The notes under the pieces are model-generated. The model was not told the DNA's origin and searched no databases. It saw nothing but the letters and a program-made list of their open reading frames with translations. 64,000 bases of DNA from Plazaster borealis (taxonomy: Eukaryota > Echinodermata > Asteroidea > Forcipulatida > Labidiasteridae): positions 5,673,001 through 5,737,000 of the forward strand of contig CM037475.1 of NCBI GenBank assembly GCA_021014325.1. Reading direction: 5' to 3'. Below are positions 11,101-22,799 of the stretch, piece after piece. Each line of letters starts with the position of its first letter. Position 1 is the stretch's first letter. Both the position numbers and the translations under genes were made by a program.

Positions 11101-13275
11101 ACCTTGTAGCTATGTATTTCTTGGGAAAAAGGCGCCTTATATAAGTGTATGTATGTATTTATGTAGCTGATGTTGTCTTTCCTTATTCTAATTTTCATTA
11201 ATTTATTTTGGTGATTATCTTTGGCCTACTGGCTACTCACGTTAGATATTTTAAACAAACCATCACGAATAATAGTTGCTTTTCTAACAACCATCTTCTC
11301 TTTGCCCCTCTTCAGCTTTCTGTCGCAATCCAGCCGACAATCAGTGGTACAACTTCGACGATGCCAAGGTCATGCCAGTCACGGAGGAGGCAATCATCAC
11401 CAAGGGGGCCTACATCCTCTTCTACCATCGGCGGAATTTGGCCACCAGTAGCGCCAGCTCAAGCAGCTCAACGTGCTCCTCAGGTTCCGACCACTGGATC
11501 TATAAGATGCCGGCGTTCAAACAGCTCGGGTCCAGCCAGGAGGATGTGCTGTCGGAAGGATCCAACGACACGAGTCTGTCGGCGGGGAGGGAAGCTGAGG
11601 GGAAGACCAGACTTAGAGGTCAGAGGTCACAGAGTCTTGGGAGGCGGAACGGGTCGCAGGATGACCTCAGTGATGGTACGTATCATTTGATCGGTCAAAG
11701 TTAAAGTGTAGTGTTTTGTTTAATCAAATAGACTGTGCAAGTCTCGTGTGTATCGGAACGAGAAAACACGTCAAACGAAGAACATTTTTTTCTCTGAATC
11801 CAAATCTTTGTTTTAAATTATATTCAAGGATAAAATCTGAACAACAAAAATACTCATTACATGTTTATAAAATCAGGTTTCGTTTTTATAACAAATACAC
11901 AAATAATGTGTTAATTATTATTGAAGCAAAATTAAAACTCTGGGACAAGGATGCTTTTTTGGTCTGAACTTTTCAGAAACCACTTTCGCGGATTCGCGAT
12001 GGTCACATGGGCGTAAAATTAACGCTTGACGCAGTTTATGGAGGACGAGACTGCAATGAAAAGGTTTTACGTTGCAATTACAGCATCTGGCAATTATCAT
12101 CGCGCATCCAAAACAAACGTTTACATAGGTTTTGTGATCGGAGGTGAGCACAAAATTCTTAATTTTTTGCAGCAACCGGAAGCTGAGGTCAAGTTTAATT
12201 CTCGGGTTTTCTTCGTTATATTGTTGAATTGATTTTACTTTCCTATTTTTTATCACTAAGTATAACATTCCCAACCACATATATATTTTTCATGGTCATA
12301 AACCACGTTAAACTAAAATAATTGACAAAACAAAATCTTGCCCACGTAAATCTCCATATGGTTGGGACCACAATGGTCCCGGAAGTTCAAATATGCGCGA
12401 GACTTGCACAGTTTATACCGGCATTGTTGTAGAAGAGGTTTAAAGTGAACTGTAAAGGCCTGGGCCCTATACCATAGAGCTGCTTAACGGCCGATTTTGT
12501 GCTTACTGGGCGAGTTTCCATTTCATAGCGCTGCTAACCGTAAGCACACGAAAAGGCATGCTAACCTTCCGGTGCTTACTGTATGAAAATGATTGAGGTA
12601 CATGTAAGAATGCAAATCCATGGTTAACGCGCAAGCTGGCCGCCTAATTTTCTTTTGCGTACCGTTAAACAGCGCTATAAAATTGGCCCCTGAGCCCAAT
12701 TTTATAGAGCTGCTTAAGCAGACAATTTTGTGTTAAGCAAAACTCGGCAGAACACCAGTCAAAGATTGCGCATGTGACATGGTACGTTGGCTGGTAACCT
12801 TATTCTGGTAAGCATAATTTTTGTTGTGCTTAGCTAATTTTTGGTCTGTGGTCATACAAGGCCGTTTTTACAGGCAACTTGGGTGCAACCAACTTACACT
12901 ATATGCAAAAGGAACACTACAGTAGCATGAAGCATTTTTCTAACAGTGTCTTACTTTCCCCAAAGAAATAACACAAAAATTAAAATATTTGTGTGTGTTT
13001 TTAAATTATTATTAATTACCCTGAACATTGGCTTACTTTGGTCTCTTAAATGCCCTATTTTCTGCATTTTGTTTTGTGTCTCAATATTCATTTTGGTGAA
13101 AATAATAAGAATTCAATTTGACTAATTTGCAGAGGACTGTGGTGGGTTCACATGCCAGCAGCGTCCGTTCGTCCGTGGGGTGTTTGCCTCAGCTACGCTA
13201 CCCCGCTCCACCCATCAAGGTATCAGGTACATCGACAGCGATGCGGAGAGTGTTATGACAGAGTCCTGTGTCTGA
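7977..13275 (+). CDS. USP31: USP31/USP43-type ubiquitin-specific protease, last five coding exons
   Basis: Cysteine protease that removes ubiquitin from substrates (peptidase C19/USP family). Exons 7977-8106, 9180-9299, 9772-10012, 11316-11675 and 13133-13275 join in frame with GT/AG borders and give 330 residues plus a stop. Seen: finger motif WHCPFCKK, the [12 protein letters not shown] strand, YDLYAVCNH, the His box GGHYTAFCRNP with catalytic His, then WYNFDD with the acidic catalytic residue, and [10 protein letters not shown] closing the domain. A serine-rich tail follows and contains DHWI and a GGF...RPFVR block that I recall from vertebrate USP31, so USP31 is preferred over USP43. The Cys box and first CxxC are absent and should lie upstream; the first exon starts with one base that completes a split codon. 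The tail is only about 125 residues, far shorter than in vertebrate USP31, and ends in a PDZ-ligand-like ESCV. Family call sure; paralogue call fairly sure. Confidence 0.93.
8310..8650. repeat. Tandem repeat, unit about 117 bp, three copies
   Basis: GCAG(A/G)CTGGCATAGTTTA recurs at 8400, 8518 and 8634, with AACCACAGTGGATGA and GCATTCACCACATG between. A single inverted copy sits 18 kb away at 26523-26612. It lies in the intron between USP31 exons a and b. Confidence 0.85.
8651..8800. mobile_element. MITE-F with GCTACG/GCTACA-rich core
   Basis: Terminal inverted repeats are GTGTCCGAATTGGC and GCCAATTCGGATACGGCC. The left half contains a run of GCTAC(G/A) hexamers. A second copy lies at 31717-31855 in the QRICH2-like gene. 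Confidence 0.85.
9180..9299 (+). CDS. USP31: USP31 exon b (zinc-finger CxxC and core strand)
   Basis: Forty codons, phase 0 at both ends, acceptor ATGCAG and donor GTATGT. It encodes [14 protein letters not shown] and then [19 protein letters not shown]. The CPFC pair is one half of the USP finger zinc site. Confidence 0.95.
9772..10012 (+). CDS. USP31: USP31 exon c (catalytic His box)
   Basis: Acceptor TTCTAG, donor GGTGAG. It encodes [18 protein letters not shown], an Arg/His-rich linker, and [19 protein letters not shown] with the catalytic His. The last base G is completed by CT of the next exon to give Ala in HYTAFC. The ATG at 9772 is an internal Met, not a start. Confidence 0.95.
10013..11315. 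other. USP31 intron with SINE fragment and LINE-like tail
   Basis: 10205-10520 carries a 5'-truncated plus-strand copy of the tRNA-Leu-like SINE body (ATCCCAATCGAGACACTTGTG, GGCAAGACACTGAAG). 11130-11165 has GGCGCCTTATATAAGTGT followed by TGTATGTATG, a tail like those of LINE 3' ends. Nothing else is recognised. Confidence 0.65.
11316..11675 (+). CDS. USP31: USP31 exon d (end of catalytic domain and Ser-rich tail)
   Basis: It begins [15 protein letters not shown], the acidic catalytic residue region, then [14 protein letters not shown] Ser-rich stretch and DHWIYKMP follow, then a basic and acidic low-complexity tail. The donor is GTACGT after SDG-type phase 1. Confidence 0.93.
12462..12690. 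mobile_element. MITE-B copy 2
   Basis: Starts GGGCCCTATACCATAGAGC and ends GCTATAAAATTGGCCCC, with the MITE-B body. It abuts the next MITE without a gap. Confidence 0.85.
12692..12846. mobile_element. MITE-A copy, right end lost
   Basis: AGCCCAATTTTATAGAGCTG starts it directly after MITE-B; it carries CACCAGTCAAAGATTG and GGCTGGTAACCTTATTC, then fades near 12846. Confidence 0.8.
13133..13275 (+). CDS. USP31: USP31 terminal coding exon with stop
   Basis: Acceptor TTGCAG. It encodes [18 protein letters not shown], then an acidic end with the last residues TESCV and TGA at 13273-13275. The GGF...RPFVR block matches my memory of vertebrate USP31. A MITE begins 20 bases after the stop. Confidence 0.88.
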
Positions 13276-13294
13276 GTTGATCATGACTTCACTA

Positions 13295-13490
13295 GGGGCC
13301 AATTTCATACAGCTGCTTAAAAACAGAAATTATTGCTTACAGTTTTTTCTGCTAAGCGAAAATAAGCAGGATACCAGTCACAGATGGTACATGTGGTATG
13401 GTGTTTTGACTGGTAACCTTATTCTGGTAAGCATAACTTTGTTACGCTCAGCTACTTGTTGTGCTTAAGCAGCTCTAAGAAATTGGACCC
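13295..13490. mobile_element. MITE-A in the USP31 3' UTR
   Basis: It runs from GGGGCCAATTTCATACAGCT to AGCTCTAAGAAATTGGACCC. It begins 20 bases after the USP31 stop codon, so it is almost certainly part of the transcribed 3' UTR and could form an RNA hairpin. Confidence 0.85.
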
Positions 13491-15109
13491 ATGTGGGAGG
13501 GTCGATACTCTTGTTATGTTTTAGTCCAAGCTCACTGTTAAAAAACATCACTTAACTGGTTTCGGATTCCATATTGCAAGAAATCTGAAGTAGCCAACAC
13601 CACTATAGTGCTAGGATATTCACAGTGTGTTAGTTAACAAAAGGCAGAGTATGAAGTGTTTTATCAAATATTATCAGTGCATCCCTGAAAGCATCGGAAC
13701 TCCTTAAGAGTATGCAGCACCGGCAACCACATTAGTATGTGGCTCATCAGTCAGAATTACAACTCACCAAGTAAATCATTTAAACTCCCCGAATGTTGGG
13801 AAGAAAGTACAGCTGAGTGTCACAACAGTGAATTGAACACACGTCGTAACGACTTGGCCTCCAGAGGCTGATTTCAGTCCCCTAGTCTGCCTTGCCACTT
13901 TTGACTTGATTAGATTCCTTGAAAGAAAGTTTGCGGTAACGCCATGTACATGAAATCTCTCTTTGAGTTGTCGTTCAAAAGTTGTCGTTTCGATCAGTAT
14001 GCTCGGATTGTCTTCCGGAGATTCATTTTTTGTTTTACCCTTTGAGAAAGTCTCAGTTGGTGTCAAAACCTGAAGTCATTGCCATGTTTAGCATTTAGAC
14101 CACAGGTTCATTTTGGTTGGTGAGCAGTTTTGCAACGGCTTGTTCTTTCGGCAGATTTTATTAAGATGGATGTAAAGTTGAGTGCCATGTCAACAATGGT
14201 GACTTTTTTTATTGACGCCACAGGCTTTGATTATTTTCTTTGAGTCCACGTCTTTATATGATGGTTCTCTTTTAGACTTTAAATGATCAGTAGTTAGCAT
14301 GATCGGTATTTCTTTCGTTTCTAACAAGCATTTATTCCATGACCAGCATTTTCAACTGATGGATTGATTGAAACATTTTAGCAACACTCCTGTTGTTTGG
14401 TCGTTACATCACTCATGCCCGCACCAGTTGCACATACAAGGTTTTAACTTTTTCCGGTTCTGAAACTGAAAAATGTTTGTGCGTAATTTATATAACAAAA
14501 TCACCTATTTCATTGTTCCAAGGCGATTCTTAAGACAGAAACTGATAAATTCTGACAAGAAATTGAGTCTTTGCAAAACAAATGTTAAAGACAAGTCATT
14601 GTTTTTTCCATACATAAATCCTTAAAAAAAAACCCTAGCTTAGTGCATTTCTGACAGGGTTTTGTCAATTGTTGGAGCCAGTTTGTACGAAATGGGTGAG
14701 GATTACACTTGCTGTATTTTCCTGTATATAAGGAACTCGTTGTATAAGGTGCAGTACCCTTAAATCACCAAAACAAGATTCAAGTGTTAATGTATTAGGC
14801 GCACCGCCATAAAAGATGCAACATAACTATATGAACAGAGGCTCGCCAGGTCCCATTCACTGCTGGTACATCAACAAATACAGGGGTCATTGTTAAACCT
14901 ACACCACCTGTACGGTGTCGGTTTGATTTTAATCAAATGATAACACGTAGGATTACCCTGGACAAAAGAAAGGATTGTTTTACAGTATATATTTAACTTT
15001 AAGATTTAACAGTGATCATCAATGATCTCAAGCGATACCAGATAATCTGCACCGTTAGATAAGACACAGTGATTTTTTCTTTACCTTTGAAAGTCAGATA
15101 AGCTGTGTC

Positions 15110-15480
15110 TTAATAATAAAATAATAAAAACTATTCTTATATAGCGGATATAACCGTGATGTCCCTATGCGCTGTAAAGGGGAAATCAACAATTGTACAA
15201 AGTAAACAGATGTGTTTTCACCCGGGTTTTGAATTGTTCTATTGTCCCAGATGGTTTAACAACCTCTGGAAGACTGTTCCATAACTGAACTGCTGCATAT
15301 TGGAAAGAGCAGGAACCATACCACTTGGTTTTGATAACTGGGGGAGTCAAAAGGGATTTATGTGAATTAGATTTCTAACTGTTTTATACTCCTGAACTCA
15401 ACTTTGAAGATAAACAGGGGCAATGCCATGGATACACTGATAAGTGAGAACCAAAAATTTAAAATCTATTCTAGCCCGTA
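15110..15480 (-). mobile_element. LINE 3' end (degenerate reverse-transcriptase C-terminus)
   Basis: On the minus strand, RIDFKFLVLTYQCIHGIAP (about 15401-15470) and LWNSLPEVVKPSGTIEQF with VKTHLF (about 15195-15290) match the C-terminal end of CR1/L2-type non-LTR retrotransposon proteins. The two pieces are separated by a frameshift or stop. The 3' tail CGCTATATAAGAATAG and TTATTA repeats follow at 15110-15160. Confidence 0.85.
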
Positions 15481-15813
15481 TTCTAGCCCGTTTTGGCAAA
15501 AACGCAGGAAAATTGGGTACAAACAGGATTGACAAAAATTGTATAGCAAATGATAAGTACCGGTAAGGTGAAAAATGAAAGGCGTTTTCAAGGCACCCGA
15601 AGGCAGTGAAATTCTGAGAAATGTCATGGAATTTTGAGTAATCTTCCGGCCTGGAAACGTTCGTGTGATGTGAGGGTAAACTATTGAAAGTATTGAAGTA
15701 GGAATGCGAGGAATTCACTCCAAAATTCACTCTAAATATAAAAGTGAAAAATCAAAGTGAAAACAAATCACTTTTCTGTACAAATAAGTGTCTTTTGACA
15801 GACAAGGTCTGAG

Positions 15814-16019
15814 CGGTTGGATTTGAGGATTGAGGAAGTAAGGATCCTACATAAACTTATACCGGTTGGTTTTGGAGGATTAAGGCAGTAGGCATCCTAA
15901 ATAAACTTATATCGGTTGGTTTTGAAGGATTGAGGCAGTATGGATTCTACATAAACTTATATCGGTTGGTTTTGGAGGATTGAGGCAGTATAAAGGGATC
16001 CGACATAAACTCATATCGA
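15814..16019. repeat. Tandem repeat, unit about 50 bp, four copies
   Basis: CGGTTGGTTTTG-type units start at 15814, 15863, 15913 and 15963, each with GGATTGAGGCAGTA and CTACATAAACTTAT. Confidence 0.9.
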
Positions 16020-16529
16020 ATCTAGGTGTTCTAGGTATAAGGGATTTTTTTTTAATTCAGAGCACTGTTTTATTTATCTGTGCTTAGTTTCTACTTCGAA
16101 TTTGCGGGTTTCAGTCTTTAATTTTGACTTGTTTTTATTTTTCAACAGGCTTTCTTTCAGTGTTATTGATTTTAACCAAAGACTTAAATCCCGTGCTGTG
16201 TTTTTCATGTGAATATTTACGGTGATTGATTTTAGATTTAAACAAAAATTGTAATTTTAAAAATATTTTTAAAATATTTGTTTTTAAAGGGTTCTCGCAG
16301 ATCACTTTGTGTATTTTACAGATTTATTTTTGTAAATCCGGATTTATTCATTTTCTGTTTGGTTTGAAGACTTTTTTTTTTTAGATAATGAAAACGGCCT
16401 TATCCCCAATTTATTTTACATTCATTTTAGTTGTTTTTGTGTTGGGTTTTTTCTTCATTTGAAGAAATAAGTAAAGGAAGAGAGCTTCCTGTGTGGTGAG
16501 TTTCCATCTTTCGTGTTCTTAAAATCTTT

Positions 16530-16715
16530 TTGGGTTGAACAAAGAAAAATTTACTAGAGCAGGACTTGAACTTGCGACCTCCAGATGATTGTGCCGACGC
16601 TCTTCCAATTGAGCCATCTAGCCCTATGTTGGCAGTCTCCCTATTTCATCAATATCTTTGTTCGGGGGTGTCAGTCAGAAGCCATTCAACCTGTAACTGC
16701 CGTGTTGCCAAAGAT
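16530..16715 (-). mobile_element. tRNA-Asn-like SINE (family S2)
   Basis: Minus strand: a leader with GGTTGAATGGCTTCTGACTG and GATATTG, then GGGCTAGATGGCTCAATTGG, an anticodon arm, AAGTTCAAGTCCTGCTCTAG, and the tail TTTTTCTTTGTTCAACCC. Same architecture as 56880-57075. Confidence 0.85.
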
Positions 16716-17864
16716 CACAGCCACGTTTAAAATGCAACCTGGGAAGCGGCAGCAGAGGGATCACCCTAAGAGAATGCAACTTTTTGTTTCAAATATCAAG
16801 TAAAAAACCACAATATAGTCTCCCTTGTGGTTTATTCCTCGATTCTTAAAATCTTGTGAACAATGCAACCGTAGTTTCAGGTAGAAAATGTCATTTAATT
16901 GAATAACATATGAACCTGTTTTTGTTACCCCCCCCCCCAATAGAAGAGAAGGAGACAAATAAATTAATTAATTAAATAAGTTATTTATTAATTAAAACAA
17001 TTAATCGATCAATAGATAATTTTAAATCAATAAAAGTAGTGACAATCATAATGATGTTAATAATAGTTTTATGAATTTAAAAGAATAGATTGTATAAGTA
17101 TAAACAGCGGAAATAGACAAATCCTCACAAATATTGCTGTGCTTGAATCAGCAAGGTTTGTTAAATACTTGCCAAATGCAATAATTTTGATCACAGAATG
17201 TATCTCTAAATACTCAGACTGGGTCAACATTTAAAAAAAACCAACCCAAATCTTAAAAAAACTGTTTTATTGAACAAATCAAGTTAAAAACAATGATTTA
17301 TTGTGAGGGTCCAGTTGAAAAGCATTTTGGGGAAAACAGTCCAGTTTCAGTTAGAAATAATTAATTTTTTGTACAAGTCAATTTGGAAATAATAGTATTG
17401 AAAAAATAAATAAAAATTCTGTCCAATAATAAATCTAGTTGAAAAACCTGAAATGTTTATTGTAAAAGTCCAGTGAAAAGATCATATTTTATAGCCCCCT
17501 TGTGTGTGACGTCACAAGCCCAAAACAGCACTCTCACTGAGTTCAATAAAGACCTATCATTGGCTGAGGATTGTGCCTGGCGCGTACACACGTGCACATT
17601 TCTATTGTTTGGCCTCAGCAATGGCGGCCAATGTAACAGGTCTATTGAGAAATGCAGTTGAAAAAAAAAACAAGTTTTTTTTTTAAAAGCTCAAAGCTTA
17701 CTGAAATGTCTGTCAAGCTAGTTGTGTGACAGGCTAAAAAGAGTTACTTTTTAAAGTTTTTTAAGTCGATGAAAATAGGAAATCAATTGTATCCCATGAT
17801 GGTCCCGACATGTGTGTTTCACATGACATAGAAATACAATCACTAGATTTTTGAATTGGATTTG

Positions 17865-18085
17865 AATTGGCCTCATGGCCGGGTATGTTCAGTTGTCTGG
17901 AGGTTAATTACACCTACTCCAGAAGCGGAGGTCATGGGTTCGAATCCAACCCAAGTAGAATATTTCTATTTTTTATCGGAACTTGGTCAACACTAAGTTG
18001 ATGGTGCTTATCACACATCGGTGTAGTGTAAAATCAAGGCAGTACATTGATTCCCAATGCAATTATTACACGTTGACGTTGCCAT
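17865..18085 (+). mobile_element. tRNA-like SINE copy
   Basis: GGCCGGGTATGTTCAGTTGT and CATGGGTTCGAATCCAACCC resemble A and B boxes of a tRNA-derived head. The 3' body has TCGGAACTTGGTCAACAC and CACATCGGTGTAG, words also found at 45780-45870. Confidence 0.65.
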
Positions 18086-19299
18086 TCTTTACATTTTTAC
18101 AATAATATATTCTCTCATGAATTCAGAATCGTGGTTAAAAACTGGAACTGTTTTGCACTTGTTTTGAAAGACAGCTCAAGACTGAATCATGAATAGATTT
18201 AATTTATGTATAGGGCTTTCATGTTAAATATGTTTAAAAAAATTAATATTTGCAAAATGACTTTTTAAAATGTGCCGTTAACAAATATTTTACTTGGTAA
18301 TTTCATTATATTGCTGAATGCATGACAGAAATGCAGTTTTAGAATGTTATTTGGGTAGAAACTTATTGAGGGAGGTTTTATTTTATTTTAGTGTAGTTGC
18401 CTCTTTTTTTACTCACAAGAATGGACATACAGAATGTTACTAGATTTATTTTGAAAAAAAAATTGTTAATGGTCTTACGGTTCGACCCTAGCAGAGTCTT
18501 TCTTGAAGGCTGAATGACAACACAACACACAAACAATAGTAACAGAAGCAGTCAGTAGAAAGGAGTGAAAATAGAGAAGTAGAAAATGCAAGGGATGAAT
18601 AATGAAATGGGAGACAGGGAAGGGGTTGGCTTAACCACAGGAGGTTGAAACACAAAAGGTGGGAAGAGGGAGAAAAAGTAGCTAGTTAATGAATAAGAAA
18701 ACCAGAAACTAAACAATCGAGGTTGGAGTACGATGACATGGTACGGAATTAGTAACCAGATCAATGCAGAAGTTTGTACATAGTAAATAGTGTTAGGTTT
18801 TTCTTACCTGTTTATGTGCACCCAGCAGTCCCAAATCCTCTCAAATCCTATTCAGAAAGTTGTCTGACTTGACATGTAGGATATTTCTCACAATAAGTGG
18901 GCAGGGTGGTGGGGGAGATTAAATGACACAAAACATAAAGCGTGATGTAGTATGTGAAAATTGCAGATGCACGCAGAAATTTGAAACCCACTCCGCTCTC
19001 CACCATTGCATAGTTAAGTTCGGGGTTACGTCACTTGCACGCATTTTTTAAAACATCTAATAGAGCTCATAGTGCAGTTGAGGAACACTGCCCTTAAAAA
19101 CGAAAGACAATATATAAATTACGAAAGTATGACTTGTTCATTAAAACAATTCAATGCATTCGCTTAAGAGTTAAGAGTTATTGTAAGATTAAACAGCGCC
19201 CTCACTGACGTCAAAGGAAGACGCCTCATTGGCTGATAGATGTACGTGGCATGTATACACGTGCGCATTCACCTTTGTTTAACCTCAGCTATTAAAAAT

Positions 19300-19575
19300 G
19301 CAAGGAAGTTTGTTCTAGATACAAACTATTTCATTAGTATAAAAACAAAAAAATGCAAGGAAATTGGCTTAGATACAAACTATTTCATTAACAAAAGAAC
19401 TGAACAAAAATGCAAGGAAATTGGTTCTAGATGAAAACTATTTCATTAACATAAGAATTGAAACAAATGCAAGGAAGTTGGTTCTAGACAAAGAATATTT
19501 CTTTAAAAAAAGAACTGAAAAAAGGGCAAGGAAATTGGTTCCAGATATAAATTATGTCGTCAACTTTTTGTGTGT
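19300..19575 (+). repeat. Tandem repeat, unit about 57 bp (19 codons), five copies
   Basis: GCAAGGAA(A/G)TTGG starts units at 19300, 19355, 19412, 19469 and 19526. Most spacings are 57, a multiple of three, so a 19-residue motif like ARKLVLD...YFIN...RTE repeats in open frames. No gene context, so it is called a repeat. Confidence 0.8.
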
Positions 19576-22500
19576 ATGTTATACTTATAATAATGATCAT
19601 GTATTAAAAAAGAAAATATTCCGCAAAAAGTTTTAAAATCAAGATTTATTACAATCGTGTGAAAATAAACCAAGAAAAAATATACAAGAAAAAGAAAAGC
19701 ATTTTACGATGTGTGTTTTGGAGTCATGCAGCACATTGACAGAAATTGACTATGCAATTAGTGAGTAACAGCCACTGACGACTAATCTTTTGGCAATAAA
19801 AAAACTTTCAGTTAATAATGATCCAGAGACAAAAGGTCTGCAGACAAATATTTTCAAATTCATAGAAGGTGGCGAGTATTAAAGAGAAGTTTGTATTTAT
19901 CTATGTAAAATGTATACCAGATAATGTGATTTCATTCGTAAATCTTTCAGATTGTATTATTGTTGTTATTTTACCTGTGGCATAGTGTATTTACGACGTT
20001 AGGCTTCTAAATGCTTAATGATGTGGACCATAAGGGACAGAAGCAAAATCAGATTTTTATTAAACTCTCAGATTGAATTGGAATTTTGTTGCTGTTGGAT
20101 TGGATTATTTGCTGTATGGAGAGGATTGGTTTTTTTTTGTAGAATGTGTTACATTTTTAGTTACCCCCCCCTTTTATTTTCGCTCAGACGGAATTCTGTC
20201 CAATTTAAGAGAGATATTTTGTTCACTTGCACTGTACCCCCCCCCCCTCTCTCTCTCTCCTCTCTTTTAATTTTGCTTTTTTGAGGAAAATCAATTTTTA
20301 ATTTTTTCAGGGGGTGGGGAGGGGGAATCCGAGAGTGAAGTACAAAATTTGTAAGGTAGATGGGGGAATAGGAAATGCCCAACCCAATATCTCCAGCTCT
20401 TTATGATATGCGCATTTTCACATCAGATGTTTTTTCATGTTAACCCCCCACCCATAAAAAAATATGTTACTACGCCACTACTTTCTCTGTGTCACACCCA
20501 CAAGTAAATCATTCAAAAACGACCTTTTATCACCCAGAATAATACAGAAGTACATACCCCTTGTGTGTGCTCTCAACATTTCCCATTTTTGTTGGATCTC
20601 TGATGTTTTTCTTTTGAGCCGTTTTATCACCGATGTTGTACCATCCTTTTAAAGTACAGTACAGATCTGTTCCCCCAGCAGTACAATGCTCAGTCCCCGT
20701 TGTGGCGCTCACTTCTTCAGTTTTTTCTAACGTAGTATGGATTTTTTTCTTTCAAGGAGGGTGTTAAATTCCTTTGAGGCTTGTATCGAACCCAACCATC
20801 GGAGTGTGGGGGTGGAGTTCTCTTGAACCACGGCGTCTTGAACTCGTCAAACAAAAACAAAAAGAGTAGTCGGAAGATGTATTGATCTTTCTCTCTTTCT
20901 TAAAATTTATTGCAGGGTGCATAAATGGACTGCATCAAAAACACATGCAAAGTTGATGACGGTCTGTACAGATATTGCATGAGCTTAAAATACATTATTA
21001 AGATTCTGAAATGTACACAGAAGAATTAAACCAATAAATCTCTCTTAATGATATCGTACAGTGTTTAAATTAGAAAATATAAATATACAATTCACTGTTT
21101 TACTTAAGACTCTATTGTGCTGTCCATGTGCTGCTATAGTTTGTGTGCAGTTATGGGTGAAACAAAAAATACAGCAACATTTATTTTTTATATTTTGTTA
21201 ATTTTATTTTTCAAAGGTGCAACATGATTTTCCATTCTATTTAATTTTTTAAAGCACCTTTTTTAATTGGCATAATCCACATACATTGATCATTTGAAAT
21301 TATTAATTAAAATCCCAAAATTATTAGGCTTTTTTTTTAAACTCATAAAATCTCAATTCATTATTTTTTTAAAGATGGAATTGTTTTAAAATGTTTGTTA
21401 TTCTGAAAACATGTTTTCCTCTTGTTTTTACTTTTTTTCAAAAGTGCAAAGTTTTCGTTTAGTTGCATTTTTAAAACTTTTTTTTTGTAATTTGCAGGAC
21501 GGCAACTGAAGATTTATAGACACACCATATCTTTGTTTTTGTCTAATAAATAAGGAAGCTTTTAGAAGTAATAATTTTACTCAAGAGACTAAAATAATAT
21601 CTGGTTTCATTTCCATACTTCAGTGTTCAGGAAGTTAAAAAACTAAACAAATCTCAAAAGCTTTGTTATTCTTGACCAAGTTTAGTTTTTTATTTATTTC
21701 AGCATCCATTACTAAATCAAAAATTTAAATTACCCAACCGACATTCTGGAATTGGTTTTTGTGTACAATCTATGTAAGTGTGATATTTATACGATAATTT
21801 AGTCATTTGTAAAAATCAGCGAACATTTGCACTTTACAAAATGAGCTTTGGGAAGGTTAATATTGCTACGCTCTGCTGACCCTGTTATACGTTACAATAC
21901 TGAACGTCAGTTTGCAGCTCAGATCTCATTTGTTTGTCACGCATGGCTGATTTCATCAGTTAGTAACACTTCACCGATTTCAGCATTAATGAAACATGCA
22001 CACATAATGACTATCACTAACTTTTAGAGCTTTCCGCGTAGTACAGCCTGTCCTGCAATTTGCCTTTGCAGACAACAGTACATTAAAAAAAAGTGTAATT
22101 AAAGCAGACAGGAGGCACCTTAAGCCTTAGCTGGTGCCCACACTGCACATCCGATACAGAATACAGAAATGACACCAGTGTGGTCTCAATGAGTTATATA
22201 CACCGATTAGGGTAGATGTATCCTGATCAGAACTCCATTCCCCCATACAGATATATAAATAATCCCTCATTGGGGTAACACTTTGGCGACTCCTTTTGCC
22301 TTTACACTCTCATGTTTGATCTTAAAAATCTGTACTCCAACACAGCACTAAAGACTATGTAGCTACATTGTAGGTGGACATTGAAACCAGAGTATTTTGA
22401 TCACTTCAGTGTCTGTGCAAGCCTTGTTGAGGAAATTCATGCATGCAGCCATTTTGGCTGTATGAAAATCGAAGCTTTTCCATTAGTCAATCTGGTATAG

Positions 22501-22593
22501 TTTGCCATACACTTATGTCACATGGTATTGATATTTTTTGCCCATTGCTGACATAGAGGGCATTCACACAGCAGACTGACTTATCATGAACAG

Positions 22594-22799
22594 CGTTACT
22601 CCTGAGCTCAATGTCATAGAGCTGCTTAACCATACAAGATATTGCTTACTTCTTCCAAGCAAAACTAAGCAGGAAACCAGTCACATACGGTATGTGCGAT
22701 ATGGTATTTTGGCTGGTAACCTTATTCTTGTAAGCAAAATTGTTTTGTGCTTAGCTACTTTTTATTCTCCAAACAACAGCTCTATGAAATTAGGCCCTG
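22594..22799. mobile_element. MITE-A copy
   Basis: GAGCTCAATGTCATAGAGCT to AGCTCTATGAAATTAGGCCC with the usual GGCTGGTAACCTTATTCTTG core. Confidence 0.85.

Noticed and set aside
11208..11690. 160-residue Arg/Ser-rich ORF
   Set aside because: It is an alternative frame of USP31 exon d; the true frame carries the conserved WYNFDD and [10 protein letters not shown].
13776..14066. 96-residue minus-strand ORF after USP31
   Set aside because: No homology recognised, no splice or promoter context.
15398..15730. 110-residue minus-strand ORF as a gene
   Set aside because: Only its C-terminal end is recognisable, as a LINE protein fragment; the rest has no coding character that I can see.
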